Positions 25,272 to 33,892 of a DNA stretch of 46,203 nucleotides are shown in pieces; positions within the stretch are counted from its first letter, which is position 1; every line of letters starts with the position of its first letter. The position numbers and the translations under genes were made by a program. Under the pieces are notes generated by a model that was not told where the DNA came from, ran no database searches, and saw only the letters and a list, made by a program, of their open reading frames with translations. This stretch comes from J014 sp964486055 (lineage in GTDB: Bacteria > Acidobacteriota > Blastocatellia > Pyrinomonadales > Pyrinomonadaceae), in NCBI GenBank assembly GCA_964486055.1, contig CAZALE010000011.1:1-46203 (forward strand), written 5' to 3'.

Positions 25272-25568
25272 TCATTCGAGATCCAAAGGGTTTTTCATCG
25301 GTTCATCGGGGTTTTCTTGAGCACGTTTTAGAGCTTCCTTAAACTTTTCCTCCAGTAATCTCTCTCTTTCCTTGATCGAAGCCATTTCTTGAGCAAAAAT
25401 TTGCTCACGCACTTGCTTTTGTTTTTCAAGTTCTGTTTTCAGCTCCTCAAAGGATGTAGCCTTTTTACCTTTTTCCTCGTGTGCCAGTATCGCACCACTT
25501 TTGGCATCTATCGTAAGAGTAGCCTCGCAATGTGGACATATAACTATGAATTTTTCCATGTCGACCAC
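25272..25568 (-). CDS. Small protein with CPHC knuckle and coiled coil
   Basis: 98 residues from a GTG that directly follows the upstream stop (TAAGTG). The SD CAGGAG lies 8 nt before the GTG, whereas the internal ATG (25559) would be 17 nt away, so GTG is preferred. A single CPHC motif (IVICPHCEATLTID) is followed by SGAILAHEEKG and a strongly charged helix of about 55 residues (LEKQKQVREQIFAQEMASIK) predicted as a coiled coil. With only one Cys pair, metal binding would need dimerisation or other ligands. Function unknown. Last gene of the galU operon. Confidence 0.8.
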   Translation of the reverse strand: MVDMEKFIVICPHCEATLTIDAKSGAILAHEEKGKKATSFEELKTELEKQKQVREQIFAQEMASIKERERLLEEKFKEALKRAQENPDEPMKNPLDLE

Positions 25569-26198
25569 TTAATTGACTCCTGCTGGTTTTTGTTTAGTTT
25601 CAGCTTGCTTAGTTTGTGGTTCCTTGGGTGTATCCACTGATTTATTGAGACCTATTGCTTTTAAAATTTGGTCTGCCGGAGTCTGTGCGAAATCATTGAT
25701 TTTATTGTTCGGAACTTGAATGACTCGGCCATTTTTTAAGTAAGCCAGTATCTTTACTTGCTTCCCTTGCGTGAGTTTTTCGATTTTCTCAAGCTCTGGG
25801 TTTCCTTTAAAGATTCGAGTTTCAGTAACTCCTTTGGAATCTAATATCGCTGTATACTCTGAGCCATCGGATAAGATGGTTTTGGGGATTTTTGATAAAT
25901 CTATGGGAGGTGGAGGCGAACTTTGAGCTTTTAAAGCTCTACGCCTTTTTTCCTCGTCGCGTAGCTCAATAACGCTCTTTGACTCCGATTGATTAGAATT
26001 TGAGTTATCGGGAGCAACTTTTGATGCTGACTCATCCTGGTTTTGCACGGAATTTCCGAATCCTGGTGGTAGCACATTTTGATTAGCGACTTGAGTCGAT
26101 TTGGAGTCTTTAGACTCTTCTGTTTTACCGGCGCATCCACCTAAAAGACCTATTGATAAAATCAGCAGAGACAAGTATAAAGCTTTCATATTCGACAT
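25569..26198 (-). CDS. Lipoprotein of unknown function
   Basis: 209 residues. The signal MKALYLSLLILSIGLLGGC is a clear lipobox, with Cys at 22 from the first ATG. The mature protein has a Ser/Asn/Gln-rich spacer, then a compact segment (IPKTILSDGSEYTAILDSKG and QGKQVKILAYLKNGRVIQV), then a Lys/Gln/Pro-rich tail (TKQAETKQKPAG). The pattern suggests a small beta domain on a flexible tether. The first ATG (26198) directly abuts a TATAAA; the ATG three codons on (26189) could be the real start if that TATAAA is a -10. Abuts the CPHC protein with no gap. Confidence 0.75.
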   Translation of the reverse strand: MSNMKALYLSLLILSIGLLGGCAGKTEESKDSKSTQVANQNVLPPGFGNSVQNQDESASKVAPDNSNSNQSESKSVIELRDEEKRRRALKAQSSPPPPIDLSKIPKTILSDGSEYTAILDSKGVTETRIFKGNPELEKIEKLTQGKQVKILAYLKNGRVIQVPNNKINDFAQTPADQILKAIGLNKSVDTPKEPQTKQAETKQKPAGVN

Positions 26199-26250
26199 TT
26201 TATACTTTGTTTGGGATTATTCAAGCAGTTTTGGTACATAAAAGTTTGGT

Positions 26251-26553
26251 TTATTTCTTTAATGTTTTCGCAAACCACCAACGAAGTCCCACGAGTAGAA
26301 ATCGCCAGTCTTTAAAAAACTCAGGTGGCTTTCTTTCGATTGCATGGCCTATGAATTGTAAAACCCAGCCCAATAGAAACAGGGTTAAGGCGACCTTCCA
26401 TAATCCATCTATGAAAATACTTGGAATTAGAAGCAGTAAGGAAATCGTAATCATTGGGATTCCAAACTTATGAGTTAACTGATTCCACTTGTTTTGATGA
26501 CCCTTCGAATATTCTTCTATCCAGTCTTCCCAACTTCTACCTCCTAATGCCAT
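26251..26553 (-). CDS. Mpo1-like (DUF962) membrane protein
   Basis: 100 residues. Family features are present: EYSKGHQNKWNQLTHKFGIP (H...N...H spacing), two membrane segments around residues 35-65, and WVLQFIGHAIERKPPEFFKD. Yeast Mpo1 is an Fe(II) dioxygenase in phytosphingosine alpha-oxidation that uses such His residues; bacterial homologues are mostly unstudied, so lipid oxidation is only a family-based suggestion. A strong SD (AAGGAGG) sits just before the ATG, 19 bp after galU. Confidence 0.88.
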   Translation of the reverse strand: MALGGRSWEDWIEEYSKGHQNKWNQLTHKFGIPMITISLLLLIPSIFIDGLWKVALTLFLLGWVLQFIGHAIERKPPEFFKDWRFLLVGLRWWFAKTLKK

Positions 26554-26572
26554 AACTCCTCCTTATTCATGA

Positions 26573-27457
26573 TCAAAGTCTTTCTTGTAGAGATTTTAAG
26601 TATTTTTTAAAGTCATCTGCAAGGTCTTCATGTTTCAAAGCGTATTCAACGGTAGCAATTAAAAAGCCCAGTTTGTCTCCGGCATCGTGGCGTGTGCCCT
26701 CTAATTCTACTGCGTAGAATTCTTTACCTTCCCTGACCATTATCCTCATAGCATCAGTGATTTGGATTTCACCGCCAGCGCCTCTCTCTGTTTTTTCTAT
26801 CGCAGAGAATATATCTGGGGTGAATATGTATCGGCCGACTATGGCCAGATCAGATGGAGCTTCCTCAGGTCTAGGCTTTTCCACCATGTCCTTGACTCGA
26901 AAGACTCTATCCTCGATTTGTTCCGCATCGATTACCCCAAATCGCGAGATGGCCTCGCCCTGGACTCTCATCGTTGCTACAACAGGAGCCCTATATTTTT
27001 CATACACATCTATCAATTGTTGTAGAGCTGAGCGCATGGGAGCATCCACAACATCATCCGCCAGCAAAACGGCAAAAGCCTCATTGTTTACAAAATCTCT
27101 AGCTTGATATATCGCATGTCCAAGGCCGAGAGCTTGTTTTTGTCTGGTATAGCTTATCTTTGCTAGCTCTGAAACTCGGCGAACTAGCTCAAACATCTCC
27201 TTCTTTCCTCTCTCAAGTAAAACTTGCTCCAATTCAAACGATATATCGAAATGATCTTCAATGGCCGTCTTATCACGCCCTGTTATGATGAGAATTGAAT
27301 CAATGCCGCATCCTACAGCTTCCTCTACTGAATATTGTATTAATGGCTTGTCTACCAACGGTAACATTTCTTTTGGTGAAGCTTTAGTGGCTGGTAAAAA
27401 CCTCGTTCCTAGTCCTGCTGCCGGAAAAACTGCTTTACGTATCTTTTTGTCCATCAT
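26573..27457 (-). CDS. galU: UTP-glucose-1-phosphate uridylyltransferase
   Basis: 294 residues. RKAVFPAAGLGTRFLPATKA (nucleotide-binding loop), PKEMLPLVDKPLIQY, FAVLLADDVVDAP and FGVIDAEQIEDRVF, then GRYIFTPDIF and EGTRHDAGDKLGFL. It makes UDP-glucose for LPS core and polysaccharides in the cytoplasm, fitting the glycosyltransferase and LpxD elsewhere in the window. First gene of the galU-Mpo1-lipoprotein-CPHC operon; divergent from serS. Two adjacent ATGs are possible starts. Confidence 0.97.
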   Translation of the reverse strand: MMDKKIRKAVFPAAGLGTRFLPATKASPKEMLPLVDKPLIQYSVEEAVGCGIDSILIITGRDKTAIEDHFDISFELEQVLLERGKKEMFELVRRVSELAKISYTRQKQALGLGHAIYQARDFVNNEAFAVLLADDVVDAPMRSALQQLIDVYEKYRAPVVATMRVQGEAISRFGVIDAEQIEDRVFRVKDMVEKPRPEEAPSDLAIVGRYIFTPDIFSAIEKTERGAGGEIQITDAMRIMVREGKEFYAVELEGTRHDAGDKLGFLIATVEYALKHEDLADDFKKYLKSLQERL

Positions 27458-27563
27458 TTTGGTATCTTCAAAAAAATCTTGCTAAACTTCTATTTCGCTT
27501 CGCTGCAAAAGCAAAGCTGAATTTTAGACAAAAATTTTCTTCTAAACAAATTTAGTTTTACAT

Positions 27564-28850
27564 ATGCTCGATTTACACTTCGTTAGAGAAAATATAGAGA
27601 AGGTGCGCCAGGCTCTAATTAATCGTAACCATACAACCGAGAGCTTGGATAAATTTGTTGAGCTAGATATTGAAAGAAGACAGGTCATCGCTGAGGCGGA
27701 TTCTATAAATGCCAGACGAAATGCGATGAGCCGTGAAATCGGGACATTGATGAAAGAAGGAAGAAAAGAAGATGCAGAGAAGAAAAAGCAAGAAGTAGCC
27801 AGCTTAAAACAGCGACAAGCCGAGCTTGAAAAGCGGCGAGATGAGGTTGAGAACGCAATGAAGGAGCTTTTGGCGAGCTTGCCAAATTTACCTGCAGAGG
27901 ATGTCCCAATCGGTTCAGACGATAGTGCGAATGTTGAGATCAGAAAGTGGGGAAATCCTCCGTCATTTGATTTTCAGCCTAGAGATCATGTAGAGATCGG
28001 GGAAAAGTTAGGCATATTAGATCTTGAAAGAGCTGCTAAGATTGCTGGCGCACGATTTGCAATCTTAAAAGGCCTGGGCGCTCTTTTGGAGCGTGCTTTA
28101 ATTAACTTCATGATTGACGTCCACACACGCGAGCATGGTTACACGGAAACGCTGCCGCCATTCATCGTAAATAACAAGAGTTTATTCGGCACCGGGCAAT
28201 TGCCCAAGTTTGAGCAAGATTTGTTTAAGTTGGTCGATGATAGAGAGTTTTATTTGATTCCTACCGCCGAAGTTCCAGTTACGAATTACTTTGCCGATGA
28301 GATATTGGAGCTAAAAGATTTGCCAAAGTATTACGTGGCTTATACACCTTGTTTTAGATCCGAGGCCGGCAGCTACGGACGTGATACGCGTGGGCTAATT
28401 CGCCAGCACCAATTTGATAAAGTAGAATTGGTAAAAATATGTCTCCCTGAGGAATCGCGAAAAGAGCATGAAAAACTTACCGCAGATGCTGAGAGGATAC
28501 TGCAATTACTCGGTTTACCATATAGGGTCGTGGTTTTGAGCACCGGAGATATGGGATTTAGTGCCATGAAAACTTACGACATAGAGGTTTGGATTCCGAG
28601 TCAAGGTACTTATAGAGAAATTTCCAGCTGTTCCAACTGCGGTGATTTTCAAGCACGGAGAATGAACCTGCGGTTTCGGCGAGCAGGTGGTGCCAAGCCG
28701 GAGTTCGCTCATACTTTAAACGGTTCTGGCCTTGCTGTTGGGAGAACCTGGATCGCCATATTGGAAAACTATCAACAAAGTGACGGAAGCGTTTTAATTC
28801 CAGAGGTTTTAAGAAAATATATGCACGGCTTAGAGCGATTAACTCCTTGA
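27564..28850 (+). CDS. serS: Seryl-tRNA synthetase
   Basis: 428 residues. The N-terminal tRNA-binding coiled-coil arm (about 30-110, rich in Glu/Lys/Arg) is followed by the class II core: ETLPPFIVN, motif 2 (CFRSEAGSYGRDTRGLIRQH) and motif 3 (NGSGLAVGRTWIAILENYQ). It charges tRNA-Ser (and tRNA-Sec where present). No T-box or other leader structure was seen upstream, and no clear SD precedes the ATG. Fifty-five bp before the molybdenum-carrier-like gene. Confidence 0.98.
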   Translation: MLDLHFVRENIEKVRQALINRNHTTESLDKFVELDIERRQVIAEADSINARRNAMSREIGTLMKEGRKEDAEKKKQEVASLKQRQAELEKRRDEVENAMKELLASLPNLPAEDVPIGSDDSANVEIRKWGNPPSFDFQPRDHVEIGEKLGILDLERAAKIAGARFAILKGLGALLERALINFMIDVHTREHGYTETLPPFIVNNKSLFGTGQLPKFEQDLFKLVDDREFYLIPTAEVPVTNYFADEILELKDLPKYYVAYTPCFRSEAGSYGRDTRGLIRQHQFDKVELVKICLPEESRKEHEKLTADAERILQLLGLPYRVVVLSTGDMGFSAMKTYDIEVWIPSQGTYREISSCSNCGDFQARRMNLRFRRAGGAKPEFAHTLNGSGLAVGRTWIAILENYQQSDGSVLIPEVLRKYMHGLERLTP

Positions 28851-28905
28851 AATGTCATCAGTTTTTATGAAGTAAACGCTGCACAGGCAGGATGGGCTTA
28901 GGAAA

Positions 28906-29385
28906 ATGATGAAAGGCGGTGTACGTAAGATTGTCTCTGGTGGACAAACTGGGGCTGACCGTGCGGCGCTAGATTTCGCCATCGAAAATGGCTTCGATTA
29001 TGGCGGTTTTGTTCCAAAAGGAAGGATGGCTGAGGATGGCAGAATACAGGATACATATGAGAAGCTTATAGAGACAGATAGCACAGAATATGAACAGCGC
29101 ACTGAACTAAACGTTATCAACTCAGATGCGACGCTTATAGTCTCGCATGGTGACTTAAAAGGCGGCTCGCTTTTTACAAAGAATATGGCAGAAAAACATG
29201 GAAAGCCATACTTGCACATTGACTTTAATGAGCTATCCATAGAGCAAGCCTCTGTGATGGTCAGGGCATGGCTTGAAGCCTTGGGATGCGAGGTTTTGAA
29301 TGTTGCAGGTTCGCGTTCTTCACTTGATCCAAGAATATATCAGAAAACTAAGGATCTTCTCAGTTTATCATTGCTCGAGTACTGA
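28906..29385 (+). CDS. Putative molybdenum carrier protein (Rossmann-like nucleotide-binding)
   Basis: 159 residues. RKIVSGGQTGADRAALDFAI is the family signature, followed by GFVPKGRMAEDG, YEQRTELNVINSDATLIVSHG, GGSLFTKNMAEKHGKP and WLEALGCEVLNVAGSRSS. The fold resembles lysine decarboxylase-like (LOG) and DprA-like Rossmann proteins. The name comes from a proposed role in Mo-cofactor handling and is weakly supported; nucleotide or ADP-ribose binding is equally likely. Sits between two tRNA synthetase genes. Two ATGs in tandem; an AGGA precedes the first. Confidence 0.88.
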   Translation: MMKGGVRKIVSGGQTGADRAALDFAIENGFDYGGFVPKGRMAEDGRIQDTYEKLIETDSTEYEQRTELNVINSDATLIVSHGDLKGGSLFTKNMAEKHGKPYLHIDFNELSIEQASVMVRAWLEALGCEVLNVAGSRSSLDPRIYQKTKDLLSLSLLEY

Positions 29386-29428
29386 TTTCATTGAAGATAA
29401 TTTTTGGTTTATCATGAAGTTTTGTTGT

Positions 29429-32152
29429 ATGGAGATACCTAAGGCATATAATCCGAAGGAAGCAGAAAGTAAGCATTACGATAGATGGGAAAGAATAGGA
29501 TGTTTTAAGCCGGAGACTAATGAGGATCCACAAGCTCCAAAGTACTCTATAGTAATCCCGCCACCGAATGTTACGGGCTCCTTGCATATGGGGCATGCTC
29601 TTCAACACACCTTGATGGATGTTCTCTGCAGACGTAAGAGAATGCAAGGCTACAGAACCTTATGGCTCCCAGGCACTGACCATGCTGGTATTTCAGTGCA
29701 GCGAAAGGTTGTAGAACAATTGCGGAAGGAAGAAGGCAAAACACCTCAAGAGATCGGTAGAGAGGAATTTTTGAAAAGAGCGTGGGCATGGAAAGAAAAA
29801 TATGGAAATGAAATTTTGCAGCAGATGCGGCGTGAAGGCGCGTCTGTAGATTGGTCTCGTTTTCGTTTCACAATGGATGAAAGTCTCTCTAAAGCTGTTC
29901 GTGAGGTTTTTGTCAGGCTTTATGAGGAAGGTTGGATTTACCGTGGTAAACGCATAGTGAATTGGTGTCCGAAGGATAAGACAGTACTTTCGGATTTGGA
30001 AGTAAGGGAAGAAACGGATAAAAACGGTAAACTGTACTACCTTCAATATCCCATAAAGGACTCTGAGGAGAAGATCACTGTTGCCACTACAAGACCTGAA
30101 ACAATGTTGGGTGATACGGCTGTGGCCGTTAACCCCAACGATGGGAGATATAAGCATCTGATTGGTAAAATGATAAAGCTACCACTCACTGATCGAGAGA
30201 TCCCAATTGTAGGTGACGAATATGTTGATCCAGAATTCGGAACAGGCGCAGTTAAAGTAACGCCAGCTCATGATCCCCATGATTACGAGATAGGACAGAG
30301 GCATAATCTTCCTCAGATACTTGTCATGAACCCAGATGCGACGATGAATGAGAATGCTGGTGCTGATTTTGTCGGGTTGGACAGATTTGAGGCAAGAAAA
30401 AGAGTTATTGAGAAGTTTCAGGAATTGGGATTGCTAGAGAGAATCGAAGATCACGAAACACCACTGCCAGTGTGTGAGAGGTGCAAAACCATCATCGAGC
30501 CATTTCTTTCGGAGCAGTGGTTCGTGAAAATGGATGAGATGAGAGATCTAGCCCTAAACTTAATAAAGAGTGAAAATTCCCCGCGTTTCTTTCCAGAGAT
30601 TCCTCACAAAAAGGTCTACATGAACTGGTTAGAGAACATAAAAGATTGGACTGTATCACGACAATTATGGTGGGGACATAGAATTCCCGCGTGGTACGAT
30701 AAGGACGGAAACGTCTATGTGGCAAGATCATTTGAGGAAGCTTGTGAAAAAGCCGGAACCAATGAATTGGTCCAGGATGAAGATGTTTTAGATACGTGGT
30801 TTTCATCGGCACTCTGGGCGTTTTCTGTGTTTGGTTGGAATGGGGAGGTGACTGAGACAGACGACTTGAAGGCCTTTCTACCAACAGATGTGCTAGTCAC
30901 CGGGCGTGACATAATATTTTTGTGGGTTTCAAGAATGGTAATGACGACATTAAAATTCATCGGTAAAAAACCGTTTGAAGATGTGTTAGTTACGGGGACA
31001 GTTTTAGGTAAAGATGGTAAACCAATGTCAAAGTCTAGAGGAAATGGTGTTGATCCTCTCGATTTATTTGATAAGTTTGGGGTAGATGCCACTCGGATTT
31101 ATCTCGCATCAATTGCAACTGGAGCCGATATACGCTGGAATGATACTTTGATTGAAACGTACAGAAATTTCGCCAATAAGATCTGGAATGCTGCACGCTT
31201 TTGCCTGATAAATTGTGACGGTGCTCAGGTAGACTTAGCAACCCTAAACCTTAAGGACGATGCTGACATAGCCGATAGATGGATAATCTCTAGGTTGAGT
31301 AAAGTGGCTTTAAAGGTGAACGAGGCGCTAGATAAGTACGATTTTCATGAAGCCGTCTCCTTACTATATCACTTTTTCTGGCATGATTTTTGTGATTGGT
31401 ATATCGAGTTCGTCAAAGATGAGATATCAGTAAAAAATGATGATGGCTTAGAGACTAATTCCATCGAGAAACGCAGTCTGTCCAGATCTAGAATACTAAC
31501 CATACTCGAGCAATCTTTAAGGCTACTGCATCCATTCATGCCATTTTTAACCGAAGAAATCTGGCAAATGTTACCAGGAACTTCCAGTCATCTGCATAAC
31601 ACAGCCTATAAATCATCTGAGCGCACAATTATGCTTGCGGATTATCCCAGAGGAGATAAGCAATTAATAGATGAAGATGCTGAGCAACAGATGAGGATGT
31701 TAATTGAGTTGATATCAAAAGTGCGCAATATCAGAGCAGAGATGCAGATCAAGCCTTTTGATAAGGTAGTAGTTCACGTTGCGACAAGCGAACAAAACCA
31801 AGAAATCTTCAAGAAAAATGAGCCACAGATTCTGAAACTAGCACGCGCAGAGCGTTTGATTTTCTCAGAAACTTTAGAGAATGCACCGAAAGCATCGGCT
31901 CGTGCTGTCACTGCCGAAGCTGAAATTGCAATTCCTCTAGAAGGATTAATTGATTTTGAAAAGGAAATAGCAAGGCTTGAAAACCAACTTAAAAAGCTCG
32001 AAATAGAGCATGAAAAACTACAAAAGCAATTGGAAAATCCAAATTTTGTTGAACGCGCTCCGGCGGAGAAGGTGCAGCAAATTAGATCTCAAATTGCTGA
32101 ATTAGAGACTAAGATGAAAGCTTTAAGACAGAATCTAGAGGCATTAAAGTGA
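29429..32152 (+). CDS. valS: Valyl-tRNA synthetase
   Basis: 907 residues from MEIPKAYNPKEAE; an ATG five codons upstream (29414) is also possible, and the longer open frame from 29300 overlaps the previous gene and is unlikely. Class I signatures: PPPNVTGSLHMGHAL (HIGH-type) and GKPMSKSRGNGVDP (KMSKS-type). The editing domain (TTRPETMLGDTAVAV) and the C-terminal coiled coil (DFEKEIARLENQLKKLEIEH) are present. It charges tRNA-Val and clears Thr errors. Its stop overlaps the nadC GTG (GTGA), so nadC is translationally coupled. No SD; a GATAAT at 29395-29400 may be its -10. Confidence 0.97.
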   Translation: MEIPKAYNPKEAESKHYDRWERIGCFKPETNEDPQAPKYSIVIPPPNVTGSLHMGHALQHTLMDVLCRRKRMQGYRTLWLPGTDHAGISVQRKVVEQLRKEEGKTPQEIGREEFLKRAWAWKEKYGNEILQQMRREGASVDWSRFRFTMDESLSKAVREVFVRLYEEGWIYRGKRIVNWCPKDKTVLSDLEVREETDKNGKLYYLQYPIKDSEEKITVATTRPETMLGDTAVAVNPNDGRYKHLIGKMIKLPLTDREIPIVGDEYVDPEFGTGAVKVTPAHDPHDYEIGQRHNLPQILVMNPDATMNENAGADFVGLDRFEARKRVIEKFQELGLLERIEDHETPLPVCERCKTIIEPFLSEQWFVKMDEMRDLALNLIKSENSPRFFPEIPHKKVYMNWLENIKDWTVSRQLWWGHRIPAWYDKDGNVYVARSFEEACEKAGTNELVQDEDVLDTWFSSALWAFSVFGWNGEVTETDDLKAFLPTDVLVTGRDIIFLWVSRMVMTTLKFIGKKPFEDVLVTGTVLGKDGKPMSKSRGNGVDPLDLFDKFGVDATRIYLASIATGADIRWNDTLIETYRNFANKIWNAARFCLINCDGAQVDLATLNLKDDADIADRWIISRLSKVALKVNEALDKYDFHEAVSLLYHFFWHDFCDWYIEFVKDEISVKNDDGLETNSIEKRSLSRSRILTILEQSLRLLHPFMPFLTEEIWQMLPGTSSHLHNTAYKSSERTIMLADYPRGDKQLIDEDAEQQMRMLIELISKVRNIRAEMQIKPFDKVVVHVATSEQNQEIFKKNEPQILKLARAERLIFSETLENAPKASARAVTAEAEIAIPLEGLIDFEKEIARLENQLKKLEIEHEKLQKQLENPNFVERAPAEKVQQIRSQIAELETKMKALRQNLEALK

Positions 32153-33003
32153 GGTTGGATAGCGGAAATCTCTTGACACAGATAGCTGAATTTTTGGCTG
32201 AGGATATAGGTCGTGGTGATATAACTACGCAGGCCTGCGTCGCGCCTGGTACTAAAGGTACGGGTTTTTTTCTGGCAAAAGAGAATATGGTTTTATGCGG
32301 ATTGCAAATAGTTGAAGCCGTTTTCTTGAGTTTAGATCCAGAATCTCCACCTTTAGAGACCAGCTTTCGGGATGGAGATGAGATCAGCTCGGGTCTTACG
32401 TTTGCAATTCAAAAAGGTTACGCTGACGTTCTACTAGCTGGGGAGCGAACTGCTCTCAATCTACTACAAAGGCTATCCGGAATAGCAACCATGACTCGAC
32501 AGTATGTCAAAGCCATCGAAGGCACGAATGCAAACATAGTTGACACTCGAAAGACTACTCCTGGTCTGAGAATGTTAGAAAAATATGCGGTCATGATAGG
32601 CGGTGGAAAGAATCATCGTCTCGGGCTCGATGACGGTGTTCTTATAAAAGATAATCACATAGCAATTGCGGGTGGTGTAAGAAGAGCCGTAGAAGCCGCG
32701 AAATCATCAATCGGGCATTTACATAAGATAGAAGTGGAGATTTCAAATTGGGCGCAGCTGAGAGAAGCTATAGAGGCTGGTGCGGAGGCCATCTTGATCG
32801 ATAATCAAACCCCGGATGAAGTAAGAAAGCTTGTGGAAATGGCTAGATCATTGAATCCGAGCGTAATAATTGAAGCCTCTGGGGGCATAACGTTAGAAAA
32901 TGTTAGAAGCTATGCAGAGACAGGTGTTGACTTAATCTCAGTTGGAAAATTGACGCATTCAGTAAAGTCAGTCGATATTTCTTTCAAGATTCAAACTTCT
33001 TAA
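32149..33003 (+). CDS. nadC: Nicotinate-nucleotide pyrophosphorylase (quinolinate PRTase)
   Basis: 284 residues, starting with a GTG that overlaps the valS stop. AEDIGRGDITTQACV, LAGERTALNLLQRLSGIAT, DTRKTTPGLRMLEKYAVMI, GGGKNHRLGLDDGVLIKDNH, and the C-terminal EASGGITLENVRSYAETGVD are all canonical. Converts quinolinate and PRPP to nicotinate mononucleotide in de novo NAD synthesis. NadA and NadB are not in the window. Confidence 0.97.
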   Translation: MRLDSGNLLTQIAEFLAEDIGRGDITTQACVAPGTKGTGFFLAKENMVLCGLQIVEAVFLSLDPESPPLETSFRDGDEISSGLTFAIQKGYADVLLAGERTALNLLQRLSGIATMTRQYVKAIEGTNANIVDTRKTTPGLRMLEKYAVMIGGGKNHRLGLDDGVLIKDNHIAIAGGVRRAVEAAKSSIGHLHKIEVEISNWAQLREAIEAGAEAILIDNQTPDEVRKLVEMARSLNPSVIIEASGGITLENVRSYAETGVDLISVGKLTHSVKSVDISFKIQTS

Positions 33004-33055
33004 ATGAACCCTAAAATTAATCCATACGACGATTATTTTAATCAGCAATCAAAAT

Positions 33056-33071
33056 AAAAACAGCTGTTTTT
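33056..33071 (+). terminator. Palindromic A/T-flanked hairpin after nadC
   Basis: AAAAACAGCTGTTTTT is a perfect 16-bp palindrome, 53 bp past the nadC stop, with a T-run on the 3' side of either strand. The stem is short, so it is a weak bidirectional terminator at best. Confidence 0.4.
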
Positions 33072-33247
33072 CTTTCCCAGAGGAGGACTGGTTATCCGTC
33101 AACTCAATTTAAGCAAGGCAAATTCGCGACTTAAAAGATGTCAAAACGATCGGCAATTGAGAACTTGCTTATAGTTTAGCTTGAGTAGATGTGTTGAATG
33201 TCCACGTCCGCTGATTATATGAAGTTACGTTTTATTGATTTTGTTGC

Positions 33248-33322
<75 letters not shown>

Positions 33323-33528
33323 ACTCGTTCGGTTGTCTAATTATCAAGGTAGCTTATCTCCATTGAATTGCAAATTGCATCTATAATCAGTGATCACATG
33401 AGCAATTCTACAAAATGCCTCGAGAATTCAAATTTAATCTAAAATCTTTCTCTAGTCAACCGCAATCGAATTGTGTTTACTAGACTCTTGAACGCTAACG
33501 TTATTGAAATTCTCTATTATCAAGCGAT

Positions 33529-33554
33529 GAAAGCGACGCAGGTGCGTCGCTTTC
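33529..33554 (-). terminator. Strong 12-bp hairpin 3' of tRNA-Gly
   Basis: GAAAGCGACGCA and TGCGTCGCTTTC form a perfect 12-bp stem with a 2-nt loop, 8 nt beyond the encoded CCA of tRNA-Gly. The minus-strand tail is not U-rich, so it may terminate inefficiently or act as a processing or 3'-end structure. Confidence 0.55.
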
Positions 33555-33562
33555 AAATCTTT

Positions 33563-33638
33563 TGGAGCGGGAAACGAGGCTCGAACTCGCGACCTCAACC
33601 TTGGCAAGGTTGCGCTCTACCAACTGAGCTATTCCCGC
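33563..33638 (-). tRNA. tRNA-Gly (anticodon GCC)
   Basis: Minus strand. Acceptor GCGGGAA/TTCCCGC, D arm GCTC...GAGC, anticodon stem CAACC/GGTTG with loop TTGCCAA (GCC), T arm GCGAG TTCGAGC CTCGT. CCA is encoded at 33563-33565. Confidence 0.97.
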
Positions 33639-33652
33639 TTGTCACAATTTTC

Positions 33653-33680
33653 ATTTTACAAATTCATTGAACGTTGTCAA
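33653..33680 (-). promoter_or_regulatory. Promoter of tRNA-Gly
   Basis: Minus strand TTGACA (perfect -35), a 16-nt spacer and TAAAAT (5 of 6), ending 14 nt before the tRNA. Confidence 0.75.
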
Positions 33681-33892
33681 GTAAGCTCGGTAAATGTTAG
33701 GTAGACCTGTTGAGAGATGAAATCGTAATGCTCACAGTGGATATTGAGTAAATTTCACTGAGCTTTATAAAGTGTGCTAAAAAATCTTGCTAAGTCTTTG
33801 AAAATATGCTTTACTCTCAATGTAGTAAATGAGGATTAGCAAGGTTATCTCAGATTTGATGTTCTTAGGTAGGTGTTGAAGGTGGTGGCTAT

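Noticed and set aside
27480..27563. Possible T-box or attenuator before serS
   Set aside because: Only an imperfect short hairpin (GCTTCGCTGC...GCAAAGC) is present; no T-box sequence or terminator follows.
29300..29428. N-terminal extension of valyl-tRNA synthetase
   Set aside because: Most of it overlaps the preceding gene in another frame and does not resemble the family N-terminus.
33473..33670. 65-residue plus-strand open frame
   Set aside because: It runs across the tRNA-Gly gene and its terminator hairpin in antisense; no SD.
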